Assembly: GCA_905235135.1 (NCBI GenBank)
Contig: CAJOKR010000025.1
Span: forward strand, 26,954-90,953
Direction of reading: 5' to 3'
DNA length: 64,000 bases
Origin: an uncultured Bacteroidales bacterium
GTDB taxonomy: Bacteria > Bacteroidota > Bacteroidia > Bacteroidales > WCHB1-69
Of the stretch, positions 27,850 through 34,288 are shown piece after piece. The notes below the pieces were generated by a model. That model saw nothing but the letters and a program-made list of their open reading frames with translations, was not told where the DNA came from and did not search any database. The position numbers and the translations under genes were made by a program. Each line of letters opens with the position of its first letter. The first letter of the stretch is position 1.

Positions 27850-27925
27850 AATGCCTTAAGTAGCCTCGAAGAGGCAAAACGCACGAAGTGCAATTAACCC
27901 CACACAAGCGAAGCGCAGTGTGGGG
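27850..27925 (+). repeat. Three-hairpin GAA-triloop element, copy E1
   Basis: Three consecutive hairpins: GCCTC-GAA-GAGGC, GCAC-GAA-GTGC, and a long stem CCCCACAC/GTGTGGGG capped by an inner GCGAAGC. A second copy (E2, 40151-40230, minus strand) has different bases in the first two stems but keeps the pairing. E1 lies in the probable 5' leader of the methyltransferase gene. Could be a structured RNA or a mobile palindromic repeat. Confidence 0.75.
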
Positions 27926-27967
27926 GTGAGACAATGACGAAACAGACAAAGTTACAATAATCATAGT

Positions 27968-28690
27968 ATGGAAAATTACGGCAAACTCTACCTTATCCCG
28001 ACCCCCATCGCGGAGGGTGCGTTCGGAACTTTCTTTCCGTCGGTGAACGCGGATGTTATCAATGAAACGGATTACTACATCGTGGAGGCGTTGCGGACGG
28101 CGCGGCGTTTCCTGCGGTATGCGGGCATCCGCAAGCCGATTGACGAGCTCACTTTCTTCGAGCTGAATGAGCACACGCAGGGGGTGGAGCTGAACGATTA
28201 TCTGCAGCCCTGTTTGGAGGGCAAGAATGTTGCGGTGATGTCGGAGGCTGGGGTGCCGTGTGTGGCCGATCCAGGGCACAAGGCGGTGGAGAAGGCACAT
28301 CAGCTGGGCATTGAGGTTGTGCCGCTTATTGGACCGAGCTCGCTGATACTCGCGCTGATGGGCAGCGGCATGAACGGGCAGAATTTTACCTTTCATGGGT
28401 ATCTGCCGGCGGAGCAGTACGACAGGGAAAAGAAGCTGGTCGAGATTGAATCGGTGGCGGTGAAGACGGGCCAGACGCAGATGTTTATCGAAACGCCGTA
28501 CCGCAACAACCGGATGACGGCTTCCATCTGCAAGGTGCTGCAGCCGGCCACGCGGGTCTGCATTGCCGCGAATCTGACGGCTGAAAATGCGCTATTGAAG
28601 ACGCAATCGGTGTCAAAATGGCGGAAATATTTCGAGAAGGAAGCAAACCAATTGGGGAAAATCCCGTGCATATATCTGATTAATAGGTAA
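27968..28690 (+). CDS. SAM-dependent methyltransferase, tetrapyrrole methylase (RsmI-related) family
   Basis: 240 residues. The family's N-terminal pattern LYLIPTPIAEGAF, then VAVMSEAGVPCVADPGHKAVEKAHQLGIEVVPLIGPSSLILALMGSGMNGQNFTFHGYLP, which matches RsmI-type methylases (EAGxPxxxDPG and GPS motifs). RsmI methylates C1402 of 16S rRNA; this shorter Bacteroidota relative probably modifies rRNA but its target is not certain. It ends before the tRNA-Leu promoter. Confidence 0.85.
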   Translation: MENYGKLYLIPTPIAEGAFGTFFPSVNADVINETDYYIVEALRTARRFLRYAGIRKPIDELTFFELNEHTQGVELNDYLQPCLEGKNVAVMSEAGVPCVADPGHKAVEKAHQLGIEVVPLIGPSSLILALMGSGMNGQNFTFHGYLPAEQYDREKKLVEIESVAVKTGQTQMFIETPYRNNRMTASICKVLQPATRVCIAANLTAENALLKTQSVSKWRKYFEKEANQLGKIPCIYLINR

Positions 28691-28734
28691 ATAATTTTTT
28701 TTTATCAAATGTGTTGACGGTAACGAAAAAAGTG

Positions 28735-28742
28735 TATTTTTG
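28735..28742 (+). promoter_or_regulatory. Promoter of the tRNA-Leu/tRNA-Gly pair
   Basis: TTG at 28714, 18 bp, then TATTTTTG: a good match to the Bacteroidota -33/-7 promoter, 42 bp upstream of tRNA-Leu. Confidence 0.65.
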
Positions 28743-28783
28743 CGACGTCATTTTTGAGTGACACGTTCATTGGAAAATGTGCT

Positions 28784-28867
28784 GCCATGGTGGTGGAATG
28801 GTAGACACGAGGGACTTAAAATCCCTTGCCCATTGCGGGCGTGTGGGTTCAAGTCCCACCCATGGTA
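28784..28867 (+). tRNA. tRNA-Leu (UAA)
   Basis: 84 nt with the long variable arm of a class II tRNA. Acceptor GCCATGG/CCATGGT, anticodon stem AGGGA/TCCCT around loop CTTAAAA (anticodon TAA), T-loop TTCAAGT, discriminator A. CCA is not encoded. Confidence 0.95.
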
Positions 28868-28873
28868 CGACAA

Positions 28874-28946
28874 GCGGAAGTAGCTCAGTTGGTAGAGCAC
28901 AACCTTGCCAAGGTTGGGGTCGCGAGTTCGAGTCTCGTTTTCCGCT
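28874..28946 (+). tRNA. tRNA-Gly (GCC)
   Basis: 73 nt, six bp after tRNA-Leu, in the same transcript. Acceptor GCGGAAG/TTTCCGC, anticodon loop TTGCCAA (GCC), T-loop TTCGAGT. CCA is not encoded. Confidence 0.95.
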
Positions 28947-28950
28947 CTCC

Positions 28951-29006
28951 GTAGAGACGTCACAATGTGGCGTCTCTACATATTTTAAAATTGTGGCGTC
29001 TCTACA
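28951..29006. repeat. 28-bp family palindrome, copy P4, with an extra right arm
   Basis: Arms GTAGAGACG and CGTCTCTAC with an 11-bp core TCACAATGTGG, so this copy is 29 bp. A second right half (TTGTGGCGTCTCTAC) follows 11 bp later. Immediately after tRNA-Gly, where it may act as a terminator. Confidence 0.85.
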
Positions 29007-29074
29007 CGTTTTAAAACAATATCGATCTGGCCGTTTTCCAATGATTTGTTTTTCGTATCAAAATTTCAACAGAT

Positions 29075-29935
29075 ATGCAAACACGAATCGCAATTATTGG
29101 TTACGGCAACATCGGAAAGGCCGTGGAGCAGGCAGTTTTGGCTGCTGAGGACATGCAACTCACTGGCATTTTTCACCATAACGACAATTTAGACAACATC
29201 GAGGCCGACGTGGTCGCGCTTTGCACGCCCACGCGCGAGGTGCCCGCATTTGCGGAGAAATTGCTGAAACGGGGTATCTGTACAGTGGATAGTTTCGACA
29301 TTCACGGGCAGATTTACGACCTCCGCAAGCAACTCATGCCCATTGCGAAGGAGCACAAGGCGGTGAGCGTCATCGCCGCAGGTTGGGATCCCGGTTCCGA
29401 CTCCGTGGTGCGCGCCCTGCTCACGGCCATCGCGCCCAAGGGTATCACCTACACCAACTTCGGTCCTGGTCGCAGCATGGGACACACGGTAGCCGCCAAA
29501 GCCATCCCCGGCGTGAAGGACGCCCTTTCGATGACGATTCCGCTTGGTACAGGTATCCATCGCCGCATGGTCTATATCGAATTGGAAGATGGCGCCGATT
29601 TTGCCACGGTGGAGAAACTGCTGCTCGCGGACGACTATTTCGCCCACGACGAGACCCACGTGATCCCCGTTCCCTCCATAGATGTGCTCAACAACGTGGC
29701 CCACGGCGTACACTTGGAACGCAACGGCGTGAGCGGCGACACCCATAACCAGCGTTTCGAGTTCAACATGACCATCAACAACCCCGCGCTCACCGGTCAA
29801 GTTTTAGTTGCTGTCGCCCGCGCTGCTGTGCGCATGAAGGCCGAGCAGCGTTTCGGTGCCTGCACGATGATTGAAATCCCACCGATTTACATGCTGCCGG
29901 GGGATGAGGAGACGTTGATTCGGGCGTTGGTGTAA
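29075..29935 (+). CDS. ddh: meso-Diaminopimelate D-dehydrogenase
   Basis: 286 residues. Rossmann start RIAIIGYGNIGKAVEQAV, then TVDSFDIHG, VIAAGWDPGSDSVVRAL, TNFGPGRSMGHTVAAKAIPGVKDALSMTIPLG and MVYIELEDGADF, typical of Ddh. It reductively aminates tetrahydrodipicolinate to meso-diaminopimelate in one step, giving cell wall precursor and lysine. Works with DapA and aspartokinase encoded elsewhere in the window. Confidence 0.93.
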   Translation: MQTRIAIIGYGNIGKAVEQAVLAAEDMQLTGIFHHNDNLDNIEADVVALCTPTREVPAFAEKLLKRGICTVDSFDIHGQIYDLRKQLMPIAKEHKAVSVIAAGWDPGSDSVVRALLTAIAPKGITYTNFGPGRSMGHTVAAKAIPGVKDALSMTIPLGTGIHRRMVYIELEDGADFATVEKLLLADDYFAHDETHVIPVPSIDVLNNVAHGVHLERNGVSGDTHNQRFEFNMTINNPALTGQVLVAVARAAVRMKAEQRFGACTMIEIPPIYMLPGDEETLIRALV

Positions 29936-29950
29936 TCCGATAGAATATTT

Positions 29951-29978
29951 GTAGAGGTGCAAAATTTTGCGCCTCTAT
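29951..29978. repeat. 28-bp family palindrome, copy P5
   Basis: Arm GTAGAGGTG and right arm CGCCTCTAT around core CAAAATTTTG. Two arm bases differ from the main form; the GAGG/CCTC change is matched on the other arm, keeping the pairing. Lies 16 bp after ddh. Confidence 0.85.
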
Positions 29979-30019
29979 TTGTTTTAGGAATTCAGGGGAG
30001 GTTGTCTCATACTTGCCGG

Positions 30020-30556
30020 TCATTTTTTGACAACCCTCCACTCACCCGGCTGAAGCGTGCCTAAGCTGAGATCGCCGATTTGGACGCGGATGAGTCGTAG
30101 GGTAGGGAAGCCGACAGCAGCGGTCATGTGGCGGACTTGGCGGTTCTTGCCTTCGGTGAGGGTGAGGCGTACCCAGCTGGTGGGAATGTTGGCGCGATAA
30201 CGGATGGGCGGCATGCGCTCCCAGAGGTTCTCCGGCGGCGGCACCTTTTCGGCCTTGCAGGGACGGGTATGGTAACCCTTGATGACGACCCCCTTCCGCA
30301 GTTTTTGCAGGGCCTCATCGGTGATCTCCCCATCGACTTGCGCGAGATAGGTGCGCGGGTGGGCGTTCTTCGGGTCTAACAGCCGCTTGATCAGCCGTCC
30401 GTCGTCCGTCAGCAGCAGAGCGCCTTCACTGTCATGGTCTAATCGTCCCGCGGCATAGACTCCGGGCGGAAATCCGAACCCGTCGAGGGCGGGATGCCCC
30501 GCCTCGGGGGTGAACTGGCTCAGCACGCCGTAGGGTTTGTTGAAGAGGATTACCAT
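30020..30556 (-). CDS. rluE: 23S rRNA pseudouridine synthase, RluE-like
   Basis: 178 residues from ATG 30556, the usual length; the ORF-track start 28 codons upstream overlaps the promoter and is rejected. Catalytic loop GRLDHDSEGALLLTDDG and the C-terminal GKNRQVRHMTAAVGFPTLRLIRVQIGDLSLGTL identify the RsuA/RluB/E/F group. E. coli RluE modifies U2457; the target here is inferred. No S4 domain is present, as in RluE. Confidence 0.9.
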   Translation of the reverse strand: MVILFNKPYGVLSQFTPEAGHPALDGFGFPPGVYAAGRLDHDSEGALLLTDDGRLIKRLLDPKNAHPRTYLAQVDGEITDEALQKLRKGVVIKGYHTRPCKAEKVPPPENLWERMPPIRYRANIPTSWVRLTLTEGKNRQVRHMTAAVGFPTLRLIRVQIGDLSLGTLQPGEWRVVKK

Positions 30557-30598
30557 GACCTTGTCTTTCGTATTTGTTTTTCCTTTTCGTCCGACGGG

Positions 30599-30606
30599 CA
30601 AAAATA
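30599..30606 (-). promoter_or_regulatory. -7 box for the pseudouridine synthase gene
   Basis: TATTTTTG on the minus strand followed by CCCGTC, about 44 bp from the ATG at 30556; it supports the shorter start. Confidence 0.55.
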
Positions 30607-30639
30607 CAAAAAATATGAGCGTCCACGAACCTATGTTCA

Positions 30640-30750
30640 TGTGTCAACGCCGGTGCAGGAATCTGCCAACGCCGGTGCAGGAATAAGCCAATGACCGTAC
30701 AGGCATAAGCCAACACGTATATACGTCTGAGTCGAGACGTATATACGCAT
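30640..30750. repeat. Tandem 20-bp repeat and 13-bp inverted repeat
   Basis: CAACGCCGGTGCAGGAAT occurs twice (about 30650 and 30667), followed by a degenerate third copy. Then CGTATATACGTCT (30716-30728) and its exact reverse complement AGACGTATATACG (30735-30747) are separated by 6 bp. No gene is seen. Confidence 0.75.
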
Positions 30751-30775
30751 GAACCAAGACACGGTTTAAACGAAA

Positions 30776-30803
30776 GTAGAGACGCACGGCCGTGCGTCTC
30801 TAC
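30776..30803. repeat. 28-bp family palindrome, copy P6
   Basis: Perfect palindrome: arms GTAGAGACG/CGTCTCTAC around core CACGGCCGTG. Seven bp from the 3' end of tRNA-Ser. Confidence 0.92.
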
Positions 30804-30809
30804 AGGTTG

Positions 30810-30894
30810 CGGAGAGAGAGGGATTCGAACCCCCGGAGGTGTTACCCTCAACGGTTTTCAAGACCGCCGCAATCGACCGCTCTGCCATCTCTCC
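30810..30894 (-). tRNA. tRNA-Ser (UGA)
   Basis: 85 nt on the minus strand with a long variable arm. Acceptor GGAGAGA/TCTCTCC, anticodon loop CTTGAAA (TGA), T-loop TTCGAAT, discriminator G as for Ser. A TATTTTTG box lies 11 bp upstream and palindromes of the 28-bp family flank it on both sides. Confidence 0.95.
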
Positions 30895-30904
30895 AATTGG
30901 GCGG

Positions 30905-30912
30905 CAAAAATA
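30905..30912 (-). promoter_or_regulatory. -7 box for tRNA-Ser
   Basis: TATTTTTG on the minus strand, followed by CCGCCC and then the tRNA. Confidence 0.55.
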
Positions 30913-30952
30913 CATTTTTTTCTGATACGCCAAAACAAAAGATTTTTCCGTT

Positions 30953-30980
30953 GTAGAGACGCACGGCCGTGTGTCTCTAC
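30953..30980. repeat. 28-bp family palindrome, copy P7
   Basis: Arms GTAGAGACG/TGTCTCTAC around core CACGGCCGTG, the same core as P6. P6 and P7 bracket tRNA-Ser and its promoter. Confidence 0.92.
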
Positions 30981-30991
30981 ATGCGGGATAA

Positions 30992-31759
30992 TCATCCTTT
31001 TTTTGTAATAAAACCCTCCTCTGACACGTCGTACCGCTCCGTTAAATCGAAGCAATTTCGGATATTTTCCTCCGTCAGCACCGCGTTTCGGTCGCCGAAA
31101 TGGAGCAGGTTGCCGCTCTTGAGCAATAGAATCTGTTTGGAGTAAGCCTTTGCGATGGGCAGGTCGTGGAGGATGATGAGGATGCTGACTCCCTGTTCTT
31201 CGTTGAGCTGTTGCAGGATGTCCATGATTTCGAACTTGTGGGTGACGTCGATGTTGGAGAGGGGCTCGTCCAACAGCATGATTCCGGTCTGCTGGGCCAT
31301 GGCGCGGGCCACCATCACGCGCTGACGCTCGCCGCCGCTTAACGCCTGCAGGAGGCTGTCGCGGTATTTCCATACCTTGCACCGCTGTAGCATATCTTCT
31401 ACCACTTCCTTGTCCTCAGCGCGTTGCATTTCCCACGGGGTCTGATACGGATTCCGCCCTAACATCACGTAGTCAAACACGGTGATGTCGAATACGATGT
31501 CTTGATATTGCGGCACGTAGGCGATTTCTCGGGCCAGATCCATCATCTTGTAATCCGTCAGCGGTTTCCCGTTAAGGGTTATCGTGCCGCTGTCGGGTTT
31601 CAACAGTCCTACGATGCACTTCAACAGCGTGGTTTTGCCCGACCCGTTCGGCCCCAAAATCGAACAGAAGCCCCCTTGCGGGAAATTTACGGACAAACTG
31701 CTGAATATTTGCTTGTTGTCGTAACCGAATGTTAGATTATCAACGGTAATGCAATCCAT
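30992..31759 (-). CDS. ABC transporter ATP-binding protein, iron-siderophore/cobalamin type
   Basis: 255 residues. Walker A GPNGSGKTTL, signature LSGGERQR, Walker B IMLLDEPLSNID, and REIAYVPQYQDIVFDITVFDYVMLGRNPYQ, typical of FecE/BtuD-like ATPases. It would energise uptake of iron-siderophore, heme or B12 through an inner membrane permease, but no permease or binding protein lies beside it; it follows mutL by 14 bp on the same strand. The substrate cannot be told. Confidence 0.88.
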   Translation of the reverse strand: MDCITVDNLTFGYDNKQIFSSLSVNFPQGGFCSILGPNGSGKTTLLKCIVGLLKPDSGTITLNGKPLTDYKMMDLAREIAYVPQYQDIVFDITVFDYVMLGRNPYQTPWEMQRAEDKEVVEDMLQRCKVWKYRDSLLQALSGGERQRVMVARAMAQQTGIMLLDEPLSNIDVTHKFEIMDILQQLNEEQGVSILIILHDLPIAKAYSKQILLLKSGNLLHFGDRNAVLTEENIRNCFDLTERYDVSEEGFITKKG

Positions 31760-31773
31760 GTTTCATTCATGTC

Positions 31774-33639
31774 TCATTCAAAATAATGTCGCAATTCTTC
31801 CGCACCGAAAATGTGCAACGTATTCTTTCCCGATGGCGAAATTGTGGGCATATCGCTTTCGAACAGTTTGCGAATCAAGACTTTGACCTCTTCCTGCGTG
31901 GTGGGGACGCGTTGGCGGGAGCGTTTCTGGCGGGCCATGCTCTGCGCCATTCCGGAAATCTTGTCGCCCTTGTGGATGACTTGGTTGGTCTGGTAGGCGC
32001 TGAGCACATTTTCGATAAGGGCCTGCACATCACCCTCTTCCTCCTCATCATTGGGGGTGGCGTTGACGGCAAGGTGGGTGTTGTCCATCTGTTCCAATTC
32101 GTAACCTAACCGTAGGAAGTCCTCCTTCAGCGAGATGGCCAGGTCGGTTTGCGCGGCGGTGAGAGTGACCGTCTGCGGGAAAAGGCTCTGCTGAGGTCGT
32201 ATCGGGGTGTTTTTCAGCGCATTGACGTACATGTCGTAGAGGATGCGCTCTTGCACGTTGGGCAGGTCGGCGACCATCACCTGACCGTTCAGCTCGAAAA
32301 AGAGATAGCGGCCGCCGAACACAAAGTATGGGATGTTTTCGGGAAGCTCGAGGTTGTTTTCCGCCGTTTCGGGTTGGAAATCAACGGTTTGCTGCTCTTC
32401 TTTCGGGTATTCCACTTTCTCCACGTTAAGCTCCTTGAGGAAGTTTTCCCAGTCGTTGGAGGTGGGCGCCTCACGACGGAAGCCGCCTCCGCCAAACTGC
32501 TGGAACGGAGAACTGTGCTTCTTTTCCGGCACCTTGTCGAAGGGGTTGTAATTGTGGTTGGTGCTGATGATGGGAGCGGTGATCTCCTTATTCTCAGGCT
32601 TGTCGGTGATGATATCGGGAAACGAATCGTCGAAATCGATCATTGGGGTGAGCGACATCGTGCCAAGGGCTTTCTTTACTGTGGAGTTGAGAAATCCGAA
32701 GATGAGACGCTCGTCCTGCAGTTTGACCTCCACCTTGGTCGGGCTGACGTTGACATCGATCATGGCGGGGTCGATTTCAATGGCGATGAAGTAGGGTGGG
32801 TGGGAGCCCTGCGGGATGAGGTCGGCGTATGCCTTCTCGACTGCATAATTGAGCAGACTGTGGCGCACAAAACGGTGATTGATAAACATATACTGTTCGC
32901 TCTTCTTTTTGGCGTTCTCGGGTTTGGCGATAAAACCGGAGATGTGCATCAGCTCGTGGTTAAGCTCCACAGGGAAGAGCTTGTCGTTGAGGTGCTGCCC
33001 GAAAATGTTGACGATGCGCTGGCGCATGTTGGAGGCGGGCAGCAGCAGGATGAGTTTGCCGTTATTATAATATTGGAAGGTGATGTCGTGGTGAATGAGG
33101 GCCACGCGGTAAAGTTCCTCTTCAATATGGGTGAGTTCCACATTGTCGGATTTGAGGAAGTTGCGGCGGGCGGGCACGTTGAAGAAGAGGTTTTTGACGG
33201 CGATGGAGGTGCCGTCGGCGCAGGTGATGGGTGCATGTTCCTTGATTTCAGCCCCTTCGATGAGGACGAGGGTGCCCATCTCGTCGGCGGCTGGCTTGGT
33301 TTTGAGTTCCACGTGCGCGATGGCGGCAATGGAGGCGAGAGCCTCGCCGCGAAAGCCCTTGGTGCAGATGTGGAACAGGTCGTCGGCCTTGCGCAGCTTG
33401 GAGGTAGCGTGCCGTTCGAAGCAGAGGCGTGCGTCGTTGAACGACATGCCCTTGCCGTTGTCGGTCACCTGGATGAGGGTCTTGCCCGCGTCCTTGATGA
33501 TAAGTTGGATTTGGCTTGCGCCGGCATCCACGGCATTTTCGAGCAGCTCCTTAACTACGGAGGCGGGGCGCTGCACGACCTCTCCGGCCGCAATCTGGTT
33601 CGCCACCGCGTCGGGCAGCAGTCGTATGATGTCTTCCAT
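31774..33639 (-). CDS. mutL: DNA mismatch repair protein MutL
   Basis: 621 residues. GHKL ATPase motifs: ENAVDAGASQIQ, DNGKGM, ATSKLRKADDLFHICTKGFRGEALASIAAIAHVE; then the transducer domain (INHRFVRHSLLNYAVEKAY ... VDVNVSPTKVEVKL). The C-terminal dimerisation domain ends SPSGKNTLHIFGAEEL. It couples mismatch recognition by MutS to strand removal. Odd point: where many MutL proteins have DQHAxxERxxYE, this one reads DLPNVQERILYD, so endonuclease activity is doubtful. Confidence 0.95.
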   Translation of the reverse strand: MEDIIRLLPDAVANQIAAGEVVQRPASVVKELLENAVDAGASQIQLIIKDAGKTLIQVTDNGKGMSFNDARLCFERHATSKLRKADDLFHICTKGFRGEALASIAAIAHVELKTKPAADEMGTLVLIEGAEIKEHAPITCADGTSIAVKNLFFNVPARRNFLKSDNVELTHIEEELYRVALIHHDITFQYYNNGKLILLLPASNMRQRIVNIFGQHLNDKLFPVELNHELMHISGFIAKPENAKKKSEQYMFINHRFVRHSLLNYAVEKAYADLIPQGSHPPYFIAIEIDPAMIDVNVSPTKVEVKLQDERLIFGFLNSTVKKALGTMSLTPMIDFDDSFPDIITDKPENKEITAPIISTNHNYNPFDKVPEKKHSSPFQQFGGGGFRREAPTSNDWENFLKELNVEKVEYPKEEQQTVDFQPETAENNLELPENIPYFVFGGRYLFFELNGQVMVADLPNVQERILYDMYVNALKNTPIRPQQSLFPQTVTLTAAQTDLAISLKEDFLRLGYELEQMDNTHLAVNATPNDEEEEGDVQALIENVLSAYQTNQVIHKGDKISGMAQSMARQKRSRQRVPTTQEEVKVLIRKLFESDMPTISPSGKNTLHIFGAEELRHYFE

Positions 33640-33698
33640 AGGGTTAAAAAAGGTTAAAACGGTTAGACGGTTACACGGTTAGGGTTAAGAGATTTGGG
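33640..33698. repeat. Degenerate 7/8-bp array GGTTAAA/ACGGTTAG
   Basis: GGTTAAA, then ACGGTTAG, ACGGTTAC, ACGGTTAG and GGTTAAG units fill the spacer upstream of mutL's start. Confidence 0.7.
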
Positions 33699-33699
33699 G

Positions 33700-33945
33700 T
33701 TAGAAGAATTTCCAGAGCACGATGGCGAGGACGATCACGAAGAAGATCATGAAGATGATGGTGATGGAGGAGCTGTTGTTTTTGCGGTCGGCGGTATGGT
33801 TGCGCTTGCTCTGCCACTCTTCGTGGAGGTTGCGGGCGAAGTCCTTGCGGGCGTCGCCGGTGGATTCCTCCTTTTTCTGGTCGTAGAATCTGGGTTTGTA
33901 GTTGAACTGTCTCGGTTCGCGGTTGTTAAAAAACGTGAATGCCAT
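33700..33945 (-). CDS. Small membrane protein, conserved Bacteroidales hypothetical
   Basis: 81 residues: a hydrophilic N-terminus MAFTFFNNREPRQFNYKPRFYDQ and one C-terminal transmembrane helix (SSITIIFMIFFVIVLAIVLWKFF), so tail-anchored. I recall similar FFNNREPRQFNYKPR proteins in Bacteroidales, sometimes misnamed as a riboflavin synthase subunit; no function is shown. It precedes mutL on the same strand and has its own TACCTTTG box. Confidence 0.75.
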   Translation of the reverse strand: MAFTFFNNREPRQFNYKPRFYDQKKEESTGDARKDFARNLHEEWQSKRNHTADRKNNSSSITIIFMIFFVIVLAIVLWKFF

Positions 33946-33964
33946 AACTTTGAATTTTAGACTG

Positions 33965-33972
33965 CAAAGGTA
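33965..33972 (-). promoter_or_regulatory. -7 box for the small membrane protein
   Basis: TACCTTTG on the minus strand followed by GCAGTC, about 20 bp from the ATG. Confidence 0.55.
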
Positions 33973-34040
33973 CGATTTTTTCTATTTAAGGGCAACGAAG
34001 AAAAATTTTTCGACAGGTGTCGGACTATCCAAAAAAAGTG

Positions 34041-34048
34041 TATTTTTG
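34041..34048 (+). promoter_or_regulatory. -7 box for tRNA-Met
   Basis: TATTTTTG, 14 bp upstream of the tRNA. Confidence 0.55.
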
Positions 34049-34061
34049 CAGCCTCAAAAAA

Positions 34062-34135
34062 GGCGGGGTAGCTCAGTTGGTTAGAGCGTCGGATTCATAA
34101 CCCGGAGGTCTCGAGTTCAACTCTCGATCCCGCCA
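34062..34135 (+). tRNA. tRNA-Met-like (CAU anticodon)
   Basis: 74 nt. Acceptor GGCGGGG/TCCCGCC, D-arm AGCTCAGTTGGTTAGAGC, anticodon loop TTCATAA (CAT), T-loop TTCAACT, discriminator A. An elongator Met or a lysidine-modified Ile tRNA cannot be separated by eye. The anticodon stem has a terminal A-C mismatch. Followed by a terminator. Confidence 0.92.
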
Positions 34136-34141
34136 CAGAAG

Positions 34142-34168
34142 AAGGCGACTGTTTCAGCCGCCTTTTTT
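34142..34168 (+). terminator. Terminator after tRNA-Met
   Basis: Stem AAGGCG-A-CTG / CAG-C-CGCCTT with a TTT loop and a run of T. Confidence 0.85.
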
Positions 34169-34197
34169 GTTTTTGTAAAGGCAAGACGCACTTTTTT

Positions 34198-34225
34198 GTA
34201 GAGACGGAGCACGCTCCGTCTCTAC
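34198..34225. repeat. 28-bp family palindrome, copy P8
   Basis: Perfect arms GTAGAGACG/CGTCTCTAC around core GAGCACGCTC. Just upstream of the promoter of the glutaminyl cyclase gene. Confidence 0.92.
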
Positions 34226-34234
34226 TTTTTTTTG

Positions 34235-34242
34235 TATCTTCG
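34235..34242 (+). promoter_or_regulatory. Weak -7-like box for the glutaminyl cyclase
   Basis: TATCTTCG, one mismatch to TAnnTTTG, 47 bp before the chosen ATG. Confidence 0.35.
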
Positions 34243-34288
34243 CCAGTCATTTTTTAAACATCAAAAGTCATTGATAATCTATTGGAAC

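Noticed and set aside
34232-34288. 19-codon extension of the glutaminyl cyclase
   Set aside because: It overlaps the -7-like box, and a clean lipoprotein signal starts at 34289.
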